A DNA stretch of 64,000 nucleotides from Mesotaenium endlicherianum (lineage: Eukaryota > Streptophyta > Zygnematophyceae > Zygnematales > Mesotaeniaceae): assembly GCA_009602735.1 (NCBI GenBank), contig WELA01008917.1:986049-1050048 (forward strand), given 5' to 3'. The notes beneath the pieces are model-generated. The model was not told the DNA's origin, searched no databases, and saw only the letters and a program-made list of their open reading frames with translations. This document shows positions 32,029-45,558 of the stretch, piece after piece. Every line of letters starts with the position of its first letter. Position 1 is the first letter of the stretch. The position numbers and the translations under genes were made by a program.

Positions 32029-33235
32029 TGTAATGAATCTTGCTTATTCAAAATTTATATATTCCGTTTAAATGTATAAGATCAGGGATAGGTGGAAGCG
32101 TGTAAAATCAGGGAGCAATCTTTGCCCTTATAAGGAATTCCGTTTACTCATCTACAACCCCTTGACTCACTTACCGTAGTGTGCCATAGTTGCACACTAA
32201 CTCACGGCACAAGAAATTGGCGAGTTAGAGGACTAGAGCTTCTTCTTTAGAAACTCATGGCCTCTTGCCTACCAGGCATACAGGCATATATAAGCACTTA
32301 CACACATCAAAGGACTGAATAGCAAAGGCGCTCTTATTCAAATAACCATAATGTAGCTAAAACACATCCCACTGACTTAGGTGCAAAACCATGGAATCTG
32401 TCCGCTATGTGACCCCGAAATTTCAGAGGACGTAAGTCTATTAATACTATTTTAAATTGAGAAAACTTAACAGCAACGGACGCATCTTGACGAGACCTTT
32501 CCGAAAAGTACTAGTTCGCTCCATTTGGAGCACAGACAAAGACGGCATGTCAATTTCCGTGAACGTTGGTCATAATAACGAACCCAAAAGTGCACACATG
32601 ATTTGCAAGTAGAAATCCGACTCTATAGCTTACTGTCGAGAATTAGGGACCACGAAATCCCAGCCGGCTATGTACCTAGTGCCCACCTGGTTGACCATGG
32701 CGCAAGGTGCGCCGTTTCGTGGGAAGCCCGTTAAGTTGGGACCCGCGGATCTAGGTATAACGACCATATTAATTGGTCGGTTGACGGAAGTCCTAGCTGT
32801 TCGGTAGACTTACGACGACTCCGCCTACCCAGGAGATAACCACACTGGTAGGACATTGGTTTACCGAATCTCAGTCGACCTCCCGACTTTCAATATGCTA
32901 CGATCACATGTGCCAATTCACAAATAATAATCTAATGAGTATATCTATCCTCAACGTATTGAAGCTACGTATACTGACCAATATCAAGCGAGCTTACTAT
33001 ATGTCAACCTGCTGATATTGTATCCTATATATAATTGATATATAAATCTCAACAAATTATACTAAGATACAAAAGTCATCCTGCTGATTGTTTTGACAAA
33101 GATAGTAAACTCGCATTATGCCGACATACATTCATTTACATGAACTCGCATATGTGAGTATATTGACATAATACTTATTTTGTGATGTATTTATATGCAA
33201 AATTAATTAAATGAATAATGAATTGATTCATTACA
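32029..33235 (-). repeat. LTR of element C
   Basis: 1207 bp with perfect 11-bp terminal inverted repeats TGTAATGAATC...GATTCATTACA. A primer-binding site adjoins the left side, and a polypurine tract (AAGTTGGGGAGAT on the - strand, 33248-33236) adjoins the right side, so internal sequence lies on both sides. The core at about 32819-32865 (CCGCCTACCCAGGAG...GGTAGGAC) is a diverged copy of the core of A/D/E LTRs. Confidence 0.9.
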
Positions 33236-35464
33236 ATCTCCCCAACTTAAAGTGTTGTAGCCTTGACAACCTTGAGCATACAATTCATTTATTTAATAAT
33301 ACACTCCAGTCAACTTGGTGAAGCAAAGCAAGCAAACAAAATCATGAGTGTGATATAGACACCTACCACATGCAAGTATATTTAATCACAACAGTCTGTC
33401 ATGTAAGGAACCATCTAACTTCACAATCAATAACTAAAGACATACATAGACTTACCCCTACTGTCAATAGTCCTTCCAGTTGAAAGACACAATAGGGCAC
33501 ATCACCCATACAAACACCACACCCCAATCAAACAGCCTTCTTTCAAGGTCAAACAATGGAAGAATGTTATGAAAGCTCAGCCTATTGCACCAAGCCTTTT
33601 CTCCTTCTCTTGGTCTTCAATTCCTGCCGTGCTCACTCCTTGAAAGCTCCTCACAAGTAATTTCTTGTGACGTAGGTACCTGCTCAATCAGCGTATTGAA
33701 GACAAAGGGAGACCAACAATTTTGATGGCATTGAATGCCCTTACAAGGTTAGTTGCATCAGATTAATGAGTCCAAGAAAATTTGAAAGTTTAACCACATT
33801 TTTAGAGCACACTAAGTTCAAAGAAACATATGGTTGTAAGCAATATATTGGTCACCTCAAGCAACTCCCTGATGTGCCCTCCATCATTGCTATCCAATCC
33901 AACTTAGGGCAATGTACTTACTCAGTTAGAACGTACACTTGCTCCAACATTGTACTGCAATCCACAGTTCACACTAGTCAGTCACTGATGCTCCTGATGT
34001 TAATGTAGTACATACATAGGATGTGGCAGTGTATGACTCGATTAGTACATACACTTGCTGCAGAGTATGCAGGTAAGCACAGGTTACTGAGTACTCCTAA
34101 TACACATCCCATCTTCCTCTCCCCAACTTAAATAGCTGTCGACCCGACAGCTCTAACCACATAAGCACACCAAGAAGTGCCTACAACTCCGCATCAGAAG
34201 AACCACACAAAGTGACAGTCAAAAAGGATTGCAGCGGTACAAGTGGGTGGAGAAGAATCAACAAAGGAAAACCAAGAGAGGACACAGAGTGCAAACAGCC
34301 AAGTAAGCAAGAAAGAAAGTCCAAAAAAAAAGAGGAAAAATCCGTTTTTCAGGACTAGAGCAATGCCTAGAGTGGCATAGGGAAGAGTGTACTTCCATTT
34401 AGACCCTCTCACCATAAAGCTCTGTCCATGAATAATTCCAACTCAAGCCAGCATACTACACCCCTCCATTTGGAAGTATAGATAGCTTGCTATGAGATAA
34501 AAACAATCGGCCCCATTAGCAAGTTCCTCCAGTACTAAAGAGTAGCTCGATTAGTTGTCTCTACCAATGCTTGTATACGAGAACTTATACTAGTCATTCC
34601 TAGCAAGACATACACCAAAATGACAACCACCAAATAGTGAGAGTCGACAATCCAAGTGAAAAGGGAACAGAAACAATCAACTGTATCATAGTTCTGATCT
34701 TTAAGGATACTCCCTCCTTCAGGCCTTACTGCCTGAAGTTGCCCAAGGGTCAGGTGGGGAAGCGTCACGTGGCAGCGTCCAACAGGCCAACTCCTCGGCC
34801 TCTCTCGACCTGTATGTCACCATTGCTTCACACTCTGCTTCACACCCTGCTTGCTGGTCTCATTCTGTCAAACAGACAACAAGCAAGAGTGTAATTTGCC
34901 TTTAATGAGCTTAGCTACGCATGGTAATTACCACACCCTAGCTGCATCGGTCTACTCAAGATCTGATGACTCCATCTTACATAGTTCCGAGGAGGGCGAG
35001 GCAAACATCGGGATCTCATAGACTCAACCAATGACAATGGGCAAACTCAGTACAGCTCAAAACTAAGTTTCTCTCTGGAGGCACATAGATGGCACCTATT
35101 GCAATTGCAGCAAGCACTTAGCAAGCCAATAACAACTGCGTGCATAAATCATTGGTAGGACTTTTGCATTGTAACCCCAAGCTAGCGAGAAGAATGTTTG
35201 TGCATCAGCCGAAACAAGATCATTCAAGCCATGCATTGCGAGAACGTCCATAATGTCGATGGTCTCCTATGTCTGTACTTAGGTGTGCACAGTGAATCTA
35301 ATTACAGCAGGGCCCATTTTAAACCTGCTCTACGGTGTGCTAACGGCGATCCACTAACTCTAACACCCGGGACGCAATTTCCATGCACCTGACACATATA
35401 CCAATGCACCTTGCATGCTACCTAGCGTGCGCCTCCAGCAAGCTCAGTTACCTTCAAGGCCGGC
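33236..35464 (-). mobile_element. Element C internal region, 3' half, non-coding
   Basis: From the polypurine tract to the D insertion. The TTGACAACC motif next to the tract corresponds to CTCGACAACA in A and E. A second tract-like block CTCCCCAACTTAAA followed by GCTGTCGACCCGACAGC lies at about 34126-34160. No gag, pol or other recognisable coding sequence is seen in 2.2 kb, only short chance frames. Together with 44199-45558 this gives an internal region of about 3.6 kb without genes, as in LARD-type non-autonomous LTR elements. Confidence 0.75.
35460..35464. repeat. Target-site duplication of element D, left copy (CCGGC)
   Basis: CCGGC outside the left LTR pairs with CTGGC at 44199-44203 outside the right LTR (4 of 5 bases). 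This fits an old insertion with one later substitution. Confidence 0.7.
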
Positions 35465-36174
35465 TGTTATGAATCAGTATGTTAGTAGATATAATATTCA
35501 TTTAAATATAATAGTTAATAAAGTTTAGCCTACTAAACTTTAAGTAATATTGAGTCTGCTGGAGTTTACATAATTATCAGTTTAAGGACTCAGCCGGAAG
35601 CAGCAGGCAGAAGCCATCTTAAGTCAACTTGCTGACACATTCTTTGACAGCCAGCTGACTTCCGTACTCGGTAGCAGCGAACTGCCTGGATCTAAGTACG
35701 ATATGCTAGATGAATGGCCAGATGACATCCCTATGATGGATGGCGATTCGGGATGATGGGAGATGGCGGTGGATTTGGTTAACCGAGGTCCTACCAACGT
35801 GGTTAACTCCCGGGTAGGCGGTGCCATCGCACTGGCCGTTGAACAGTAAAGTCATTCCCTGTACATATGCTAGGCATTGCTCTTGAGTTCGGCATTTGGA
35901 AACGAGGCCAACTCTCTTGTACAGCTTACTGAGAGAGATCTGAATCCAAGGCAAGAAGCCATTGATACGCACTGTCTTCCAACCTTGCTTATGTATGAGT
36001 TTACTGATTGCATTATTGATGCTAGTTTACTTGCATTTGACTGACGAGTATTATCCACTGCTAGTGTGTTGTCCTTTGCTGTTAAATCAATTAACAAAAA
36101 ATACCATAAAAATTGCTTGCTGATATGAAGATCTTTATTTGTTAATCGCCTGTTTGGTAAGTCAATTCATTTTA
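35465..36174 (+). repeat. 5' LTR of element D
   Basis: 710 bp, TGTTATGAATC... to ...ATTCATTTTA, followed after one base by the primer-binding site. It contains the family core CCTACCAACGTGGTTAACTC at about 35790-35809. Confidence 0.92.
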
Positions 36175-36208
36175 GTGGTATTGGAGCAGTTATCACAATC
36201 TTTTTTGT

Positions 36209-39200
36209 ATGGTAAGGACAAGGTCTCCAACTAGCAACTCCCGAGACATGGAGAACCAGGATAACGAGAATGTCGAAAACCAAGCGGAAAGCCATGTAGC
36301 GGGAACCCGTACCTATTCTGCAGCAGTGGCAGATACTGCAGCTAGAGAGGTTGCAGATGAGGCAGCTGCTATTGCCGCAGTCGCAGCACAGCAAGTTGAG
36401 GAGGAGAGAGCCAGATTAGAAGCTGAACAATTAGCAAAAGCCGCTGAAGATACGGAAAGGAGGGAAGGACAGCCAGCTGACGAGCGCACTGTTAAAGAAC
36501 TTATGGCATCAAGGGCCAATGTTCTGAACCCACCTCCTGCTATACAACTCAATGTACCCCTAGGTCAAATACGTGACCGGCTGAATGCGGCAAAAATTGC
36601 TGCTGCGGGAGCGAGAGGGACTGTTGAGGACACTACATAGCGAGTAGATGCCACTGCTGCTGCTGCATTTGCTAGACTCCCACCCCAGAGTGTAGACTTG
36701 GGAGCTTTGTTCGTTCAAATGCAGTCGCAAATGGCGACCATGTATCAGTCCCAACAGGAGGACAAAAGAATCATAATGTCTCTACTGCGGGAGAGAGACC
36801 AATTGGGTTCTCAAACTACTGGTGGTGGTGGCAGAGGGCCTAGTAAGCACAAGCCAAAACCTCCCCAGGAATATGATCCTGAGGGAAACAGAAAATATTA
36901 CCTGATCAAGTTTCTCGCGGATGTTGAGCAGTGGCTGGAGAACTACCCAGAACTGCAAGATTACGAGAAAATGAGGCACACCGGTGCGCTACTGAAAGGC
37001 AGTGCCGCAGACTGGTGGCTTTACTAGAAAGGAGAGCGAAAGGCTCAGCAACTCGGTGACCCTACGTGGGTAGAGTTTGTCGAGAAGTTGCATGAGAAGT
37101 TTGATGTCATCAACCAGCAGGAGAAAGCTATCTATGCGATGATCTCCCTGACACTGAAGCAGACCACTTCAGTTGCTGAGTTTGCTCAAAAGTTCCAAGA
37201 GAACATGATGAAGCAGCCTGATTTGCCAGAACGGTATAGGATAGCATACTTCAGGTATGGCTTGAAATCCGAGGTCTCTGGTCATTTTGCTGAGAAAAAG
37301 TATGAGAAACTGGCTGACTTGATTCAGGATGCTGATGCCCGGGATCAGCAGCAGTTCAATCACAAGCGCCAGAGTAATGCTCTGGTGTCTGAGATTGTCA
37401 AAAAGCCCCACAGTTCCTACAATGCGATTGAAGGAAACCAGGCTGAGGATGATCAGGGTGATGAATATGAGTATGAGTATAATGCTATACAGTCTAGAGG
37501 TAGAGGTGGTTTCTCTCAAGGCGGCTATGGAAGAGGTCGTGGTAAGACTAAGCCGAGACCAGCCTCATCAAAATCCATTTGCTACCATTATCAACAGTTG
37601 GGCAACTACAGAGAACAGTGTCCAGTCAAGCACCTTCCGAAGGCCGAGAGAAAAGACCAGTCTTTAAAAGACAGCAACAGTCAGTAATCCAGTCTACTGA
37701 CTGTGAGGATGCTAGAGATAGTGAGTCGTCACTAGCTGCCCTCGTAGCAGGTATTATGGGTCCTGCTGAACTGGATTCACTATGCATGCCTGACAACCAG
37801 ATAAAGGAGACTATCAGCAATATAGACATCCAGAGAGTGCACACTTTGGATGCTCTTGTTCCACCTGATGTCCAACATTGCTAAGTCAGGAGAACAATGC
37901 GAAAGACAGGAGAAGACAGTTCCCCCTATCCTACTGCATTGCATGATTGCAGGTAGGAAGGTGAGGGCATTTGTTGACGGAGGGGCGTCACATACTTTTA
38001 TCCACAAGGACTTAGTTAAGCGGCAAAGGCTGCCTACTGTCACCCAAGGGAATAGAAAAATATTCCTTGGAGATGCCTCAAGTATCCTGGGAGGAATTAT
38101 AACCAAGCCTATTGAGGTCTAGTTAGGTTCTGGCATTGCAGTTCAAATTAAAACGCTTACATTTGAGGTACTCAACACTGGCTTTTATGATCTCGTGCTA
38201 GGCAGGTCCTGGCTTAACAAACATCGAGCTGAAGTGTGTTGGAGCAGAGGTACATTTAAAGTGAGAGGAGCCAGTGATGGGCAGACTAACTTGGCACCCA
38301 CCAGTGCTCTTCCTCTTATCCTGTTGGATGGCAAATGAAGGAAAAGAAGAGGCTTCCAGAAGGATGCAAGTTGCTGAATGTAATGGAGTTTGTCAAAGGC
38401 TTGAACCAGAAGGAAGACAGAATGTTCTGTCTGCTGCTAAAAGAGGTATCTCCTGAACCTGAAGAAGTGGTGGAGAAAAAGGTAAGCCCTCCAAAGCACC
38501 CTACTGCAGCACAAATTGTTGCTCAGTACACGGATGTATTTAATATGCCTCCAGGACTACCCCCTAAGAGGGAAGTAGATCATAGGATTGATTTATTACC
38601 TGGGAGTCAACCACCTTGGCAACGCACTTATGGCTTGTCTTATGTGGAGAGCGAGAATTTGAAAACACAGATTGCAGAGCTTGAGGAAAATGGTTATATT
38701 TCCCCCAGTAGATCACCTTACGGCGCACCCATTCTATTTGTTAAGAAAAAGGATGGCAGTATGCGGATGTGTGTGGATTACAGAGCTCTTAACAGAATTA
38801 CAGTAAAGAACAAGTATACTTTACCCAGAATCAAGGACTTGCTTGATACCCTGTCTGGTGCTAAGGTGTTCAATAAAATAGATCTCAAGAGTGGTTACCA
38901 TCAAATCAAAATTGCTGAGGGGGATGAGCACAAGATTGCCTTCCGCACACGTTATGGACACTACGAGTTCAACGTGATGCCATTTAAACTGACTAATGCT
39001 CATGCCACCTTTATGGGTGCTATGAATGAAATTTCAGACCTTATTTGGATAAGTTTGTGCAAGTTTTCCTGGATGATATTTTAGATTTCTCTAACGATGA
39101 AGCTCAGCACACTGAACACTTAAAGACTGTCCTGGACACTCTGAGGAAGAATCACTTATTGGTTGGCTAAGTACTATAGGAGATTTATTGAGAATTATTC

Positions 39201-41308
39201 CACAAAGGCCAGTAAAGTGACTGACCTTACTAAGAAAGACATAGGGTATGTGTGGGGGGAAGAGCACCAGGCTGCCTTCCAGACCCTTAAAGATGCCCTT
39301 TGTTCTGCAACAGTGCTAGCCGTATATAACCCCAACAAACCGGTGCAGGTGGTTACTGATGCCTCTGACTTTGCCATGGGTGCTATTTTGTTGCAACCTG
39401 CTGACAAAACCACAAAGGATGGTAAGGTACGGCAGGAGTGGTATCCTGTGTTGTACGAGTCTATGAAATTTAATCCAACGGAGATTAATTACTCAGTGCA
39501 TGATAAAGAGCTGCTAGCTATCATTCATGTGCTCAAACAGTGGAGAGCATACTTACATGGTAAAGCTTTTAAGGTGATTACAGATCATCTAGCTCTGACT
39601 CACTTTCAGAAGAAATCCAAGCTGTCGAGGAGGGAGAATCGCTGGAGCCAGATGCTGGAGCGGTTTCAAGTTTAGATCGACTACAAACCAGGGAAGTTAA
39701 ATCCTGTTGATGCACTCTCTAGAAGACCTGACTTGCAAGAAAGGAACTTTAGTCAGTACGCTGTAGAGAAAGTCCTGTGTGCAATCACTTCACTAAAGGT
39801 GAAAAAGTCCTTCCTTGAACAACTTAGGAAAGCCTACCTTTCTGACCCAACATTTGAGCCCAGCCCCACTACTGGTGTGTGTCGTGCTACTGCACTCGGG
39901 TATAAGCTTAAGGGAGGGATCTGGGTGACTGAAACCACTTCCGGGAGGCTGAAGCTGGTCATTTCTAATAAGTTGGAAATATGGTCCCTTTTATTGAGTC
40001 AAGCACATCACAGTTTACTGGGTGGGCATTTGGAGCAGGCCAAAACTGTTGGCAAACTGGCAAATTATTATCAGTAGGAGAGGTTGCCCCGGGAGGTCTT
40101 GAAATATGTAAAGTCCTGTGATTAGTGTCAAAGAAATAAGTCTAGGCACACACCACCGGGGGGCCTCTTACAATTACTGCCCATCCCAGCTGGCCGCTAG
40201 CAAACAATATCCATGGACTGGGTGGTCACACTGCCACGAACTGCTGATGGGCATGATTCGATACTGGTAGTCGTGGATAAACTGACAAAAATGGTCATTT
40301 TCATCCCCACAAGTGTCAAAGTAACTGCACTCGTAACAGCGAGACAGTTCTACAACCATGTAGTATGCGAACATGGGCTACCCTCTAAAATAATCTCAGA
40401 CAGAGACTCAAAATTTACCTCTAAGTTCTGGAGGGCTTTAATGGTGTTAATGGGAGTCACACAGCTGCTCAGCACAGCAAACCACCCTCAGACTGATGGG
40501 CAGACTGAGAGAACTCACCGAGTTCTGCAAGAGGTACTGAGAGCCTATATCAACCAAAAACAAGATAATTGGGATGACCTATTACCTCAAATCCAGTTTG
40601 CGGTCAACAGTGCGGTGCACGCGTCAACGGGCAAGACTCCTTTTGAACTAAGCCAGGGTAGAGTCCCTAAGTCTCCTTTAGATGTCCTAGGGAGTCTTTA
40701 ACTGACCCTGAAGGGATTGACAATCCGGTCTCCCTCCAGTTAACTCAGGAGTTTGCTGACACCCTGTCAGAAGTCCAACAGAATCTGCACAAAGCCCAAG
40801 AAAACCAACAAAATACGCTAATCGGCACCGTCGAGAACTGACCTTTTCTGAGGGCGATTTGGTCAAACTACATTCTCAGCACCTGTACCTCCCTGATGTG
40901 GTCAAGAAAAAGCTTGGTCCTGTCTGGGTCGGTCCATATGCGGTGGTGCGCCGTGTCGGTCAGAATGCTTACAAACTGAACATGTCAGCAGAATACGAGG
41001 GTCATCCGGTCTTTAATGTCTCCTTCCTGGAACCATACATCAAAGGGGACACACTGTTCACAGGTCGGTTACCTGTCCAACCGGGACCGGTCCCCGCTGT
41101 CCGGGACGGTGACCCTGAGAAAGATGAGGTTGAGGTGATTTTAGACACGGGCTCGGTCCATCGATCGTCTAAATATGTCATGAAGTACCTCATTCGATGG
41201 AAGGGTTACGATGCCTCTGGGAACACTTGGGAGTTTAAGGACCATTTGACCAATGCCAAAGGGGCGTTGAAACGGTTCCACCTTCGGGCGGCTGGAGCCC
41301 CTCTTTAA
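36209..41308 (+). pseudogene. gag-pol of element D
   Basis: Begins MVRTRSPTSNSRDMENQ, as in A. Recognisable in order: gag coiled coil, gag domain (RKYYLIKFLADVEQWLENYPEL), GRGG linker and CCHC knuckle region, protease ([18 protein letters not shown]), RT ([10 protein letters not shown]), RNase H ([15 protein letters not shown]), integrase ([32 protein letters not shown]) and chromodomain ([38 protein letters not shown]). Unlike A it has a single pol tail. It is broken, roughly eight to ten breaks, and cannot encode a full polyprotein as it stands. Confidence 0.93.
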
Positions 41309-41673
41309 CGGTCATTTCAGTAGACACGGGAAGGTGACAAGAGGTCCTGTCTCCATTTAAGTTGGAGGGGAAAATATATGACAGTTAGTGTGTGAGAGCA
41401 AGAAAGGGACAGTTATGTGAACCCCAAGTGTCAGCATAGTGACAGATGGGACAGCCTGGCCCACATAAAGCACCTTGGGCGGAAGGAAAAAGGGCCTTGC
41501 ACACAGCAATACATCACTTAACGCACCTTATAACACATTCATACATTTATGTCTAGCGCACCGCAACTACGTCAACTCCTAGCAATCAACCTGTAAGGTA
41601 AACAAGAGAGAATCCACCATACTAATACGAACTTACTTCCTTCCTGCAATTCCTATGACAAAGGTCCACATCC

Positions 41674-41704
41674 TACTAACTTGTGCCTTGGTTACATGTG
41701 CAGG
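41674..41704 (+). promoter_or_regulatory. Candidate branch point and 3' splice site before aORF of D
   Basis: TACTAAC at 41674-41680 and TGTGCAG ending at 41703, directly followed by G and the ATG of MAPTTQ (41705). It matches the same signals in A and E. Confidence 0.55.
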
Positions 41705-43247
41705 ATGGCTCCCACCACACAAAAGGAGGACAGAAAACGCAAGGCAGAAGAAGCCAGGAGGACAATGGAGCAATACCAGAAGGAGCTGGCGGCGACGTCC
41801 CTCACCAGGAGAGAACAAGAAAGGGTCCGCAAACAACAAGAGGCGGCAGAAGAAGTACAGAGGAAGAAGGATCAGGAAGCGAAAAACCTCAGGAAAGCTG
41901 AGGAGGAGAGACAGAAGAAACAACAAGATGAGGCGGCAGCGGCAGAGGAGGAGAGAAGGAAAAAGGCTGAAGCGGACAGGCAGAAGAGCTTGGCCACTTA
42001 CAGGTACACGATGGTGGGTGGTCAAAACTTTGATAACCTAAAGGAAGCATTGCTGGCAGCTCAGGAGATCAATAAGCGGGAACAGACAATACTGCTACAG
42101 AGGGGAGGAGCTGCAGCACTGGATAGGTATATTGAGACACACACTGGTGTGGTCCTCTACGAGGATTATGCCAAGATGGTGGGCTGTACAGCAGTGCAGG
42201 CCCGGTACCTTGCCGATGATTCAGAGAACAAGCCAGTCCCAACACCGGGAATAGTGGGGGATCAGAGACTCATCAGGATGGTGAGCATGCGGCCCGATAG
42301 CTTTGCGGATACGGTATTCTACCTCACGCTACTGCCCGCTTACAACGAAGTTGAGAGAAGGAGCTGGGAGTACTTGGCCAGGGAAGCAGGACAGCAGATG
42401 TTCTCTCCCCACTGGTTCCCGTGTAAACTGAGGAAGGCTGAGCATGGACCCCAGTACTACCAGCAGCCAACAGACTGGAGGTGGATGACCGTCACAAACA
42501 AAAAGCAGGAGTGTGACCGAGCCCAACCGGATGACTTCCATTATGGCCTGGACGGCTACCCCATCCTACCACCTCACCAGGCTGAATGGCTGCCTGAGCA
42601 ATATGAATGCAGAGACCAAAGAGCACAGGAGGAGGGGGAGAGACTACTTCTCTACGGGAAAGCATACCTTTGTCAAATGGGCGAAGAATGCGAGCCGGAT
42701 AGATATCAGCAGGCTGAAGGCAAGGCAACCTCCGGCGCGCCCTAAGAAAGGGAGGTCAGTAGACTACTCCATGTCTACCAGGGAGCAGGACGACTTAGTG
42801 GACGAGACTCCTACCCTCTCAGAGGAGGAAGATGAGGAGGATGAGGAAGAAGAACGGGGCAGAGGAGAAGCATCAGGACCTGGTACTCGGGACACCCAGG
42901 GGCAGGCAAGAGCGGGGCTTCCTCAGGAGCCAAGATCAGGAATATGGCATTTGACCCCGGCCATGGAGGTACCTGAACCGCGCACTCACTCCCCCAGCCC
43001 CCTTGCCCAAGCAGGGGAAGAAGTTGATCTGACTGTACTTGGCAGCAGACAAAGGCAGAAATCTCCAGAGGACAGGGGTGCCAGAAGAGGGACACGCGGG
43101 GTGGCCAGAGGTATGCCGGCCTCTCCCTTCGCTCAGGAGCATGTACCTCTTGCCAATGTATTTCAGCACCCTACTGGAATGCCTGTCTATGTGGGGATCA
43201 ACATCCAAGTGGTTGAAGAGCAGGCTACCATCCTTCGTTCTCCTTGA
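41696..43247 (+). pseudogene. aORF of element D
   Basis: Same gene as at 8787-10472 in A and about 90% alike: MAPTTQKEDRKRKAEEARRTMEQ start, long coiled coil, YTMVGGQNFDNLKEALLAAQ, YEDYAKMVG, AYNEVERRSWEYLAREAGQQMFSPHWFPCKLRK, PTDWRWMTVTNKKQECDRAQPDDFHYGLDGY, KKGRSVDYSMSTREQDDLVDETP, acidic run, VPLANVFQHPTGMPVYV. The product is unknown. No membrane segment or known enzyme motif is visible. Broken, about one or two breaks. Confidence 0.78.
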
Positions 43248-43478
43248 GGTCCAACTTTAGAACAAACGGGGTTCTTTAGAAGGCCAGCTGACAGACCTAG
43301 AGGGTTGTCCAGATCTAGGTCTAGATCTCAATCTCCTGATCCTGAAGGCCCGGGAACAACCCCTAGGTGACAGGCTGAAAAGGCAGCCAGTGGGGGAGGC
43401 TGGTCAGGTTCAATTCCCTGACCAGAAACTTCTGCAGTTTAATGTTGTCGAGGTGACAACAAGTTAAGATGGAGGGAT

Positions 43479-44198
43479 TGTAATGAATCAGTATATTAGT
43501 AGATATAATATTCATTCAAATATAATAGTTAATTAAGTTCAGCCTACTGAACTTTATGTAGTATTGAGTCTGCTGGACTTTACATAATTATCAGTTTAAG
43601 AACTTAGCCGGAAGCAGCAGGCTGAAGCCAACTTAAGTCAGCTTGCTAACACATTCTTTGACAACCAGCTGACTTCCGTACTCGGTAGCATCAAACTGCC
43701 TCGATATGCATCTAAGTGTGGTATGCTAGATGAATGGCCAGATGACATCCCTATGATGGATGGCGATTCGGGATGATGAGAGATGGCGGTGGATTTGGTT
43801 AATCGAGGTCCTACCAACGTGGTTAACTCCCGGGTAGGCGGTGCCATCGCACTGGCCGTTAAACAGTAGAGTCATTCCCTGTATATATGCTAGGCATTGC
43901 TCTTGAGTTCGGCATTTGGAAACGAGGCCAACTCTCTTGTACAGCTTACTGAGAGAGATCTGAATCCAAGGCAAGAAGCCATTGATACGCACTGTCTTCC
44001 AACCTTGCTTATGTATGAGTTTACTGATTGCATTATTGATGCTAGTTTACTTGCATTTGACTTACGAGTATTATTCACTGCTAGTGTGTTGTCCTTAGCT
44101 GTTAAATCAATTAACGAAAAATACCATAAAGATTACTTGTTGATATAAAGATCTTTATTTTATTGTTAATCGCCTATTTGGTAAGTCGATTCACTTCA
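43479..44198 (+). repeat. 3' LTR of element D
   Basis: 720 bp, TGTAATGAATCAG... to ...GATTCACTTCA, preceded by a polypurine tract ending GGAGGGAT. It is the same length as the LTRs of A. Confidence 0.93.
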
Positions 44199-45558
44199 CT
44201 GGCAGAAACTTAGCACACTGCTAATATGCCCAAATTGTCCCTATGACAAAGACACATACCTCCTTACACTTGACCAGGTGTGCAGGTGGCATCCAACAAC
44301 AATATGCACTTCAACTTCACATAGAGCAGTCAACATACTGTACAGACCCAAGTTTCGATATGCTGATCTATCTGAGTCCCTCGCTGGCTCCAACAAGCCA
44401 TAATCCCATAGTAAGACATGCCAAGCATCAAACATGGCAACACCCAATGGTCATTCAACTCTAGCACTCAAAGTACTCATTGAACGCGGCCGCTCTTCAA
44501 CACTTAACTTTTAATAAGCCATGCAAAATAAAAGAGAGTCAAAGGAAAGTCCTTGCGCTCATAAATCCAAGCCTTTAACCCCTTTAACCACAGTAGGTCA
44601 AATAATCCAGCAAACTGACTTAACTTAAGTTAGCAATCACATAAGACCCGCATCTAAGAACCTCAGCACACTGGCTAAAGTCATCTTGAGCTTAAACACC
44701 CAAGCTCCTACGATTCCATCAAGTACCACAAAAGCACCGTTTTACACATAGCATTCATGCACAAGGCACATACCCTAAACCCTCCAAGCACACGTCCATG
44801 TGGCCAACGAAAGAGCACACAATGACACAGCCAAGGTTAGGAACAGAGAGTATCTATAGGATGCCATTGTTGCTGCTGAAGCCTCTTCACATAGAAGTTG
44901 CAGCGTGCTGAAGCTTGCGGACAATGTAGTGCACTTGGACCATGGCAAGAATAACCTATCGTCAATCCATACTTGGAAACTTAAGTTAGTAAATCATATG
45001 TGCATGGACTGTCTCAATTGCTCAACACATGCAGCCATACCCAAGCTCCGTCAACCTAACTACCACACAAGTAATGAGAGAGGAACGTCTCTTGCAAAGC
45101 AACAAGTGTAAACCTTAAAGAATAGCACAACAGATTGACAAATTCCCTAGCACAGCTGGAGTGCACACCCCTCTCTATACTAGCCGTGGATTGTATATAA
45201 CAACACTCAACGACTATGATCATATTCAGCTTGTTATGATGCAACTCTGTTGAGGCTGTCCTCGATGCTTGCAGACACCTCCTCCATCAAGCCTCCGCTT
45301 TAGGCTTCTCATTACGTGCATCTGCACACAAGAGGCTAGGAAAGTCAAGTTAGTATGCCGCATAGTACGTTGAGCCAAGAGACACACTAGGTGAGCAAGT
45401 GGAAGGATCCTGGACAGGATGTACAATGCTCTACCCTCATACACTTCTCAAGATCCACCTAGACTCATCATACCACACAAGTAAGCCTAACACACTTTCC
45501 TTATGAGACAAAGACAACAAGCACGGACATTCAAGAGAGGACTTAGCTCCGATACTAC
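44199..45558 (-). mobile_element. Element C internal region, 5' half, non-coding
   Basis: Resumes C after the D insertion. Bases 45009-45558 match 31462-32028 closely. A degenerate primer-binding site (complement of GCTCCGATACTA, 45547-45558) adjoins the LTR that starts at 45559. No coding sequence is recognised. Confidence 0.78.

Larger units (their letters stand above)
35465..44198 (+). mobile_element. Element D: Ty3 chromovirus of the A/E family, broken, inserted in C
   Basis: LTRs at 35465-36174 and 43479-44198 flank, on the + strand, a primer-binding site (TGGTATTGGAGC at 36176-36187), gag, pol, chromodomain, spacer, aORF and polypurine tract (AAGATGGAGGGAT, 43466-43478). Order and sequence match A closely. 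LTR divergence is perhaps 4-5% by eye, a little more than in A. The coding parts are broken, roughly ten breaks. Confidence 0.92.

Noticed and set aside
33766-34415. Short open frames in element C as possible genes
   Set aside because: None exceeds about 85 codons, none shows a known domain, and they are not kept between C copies.
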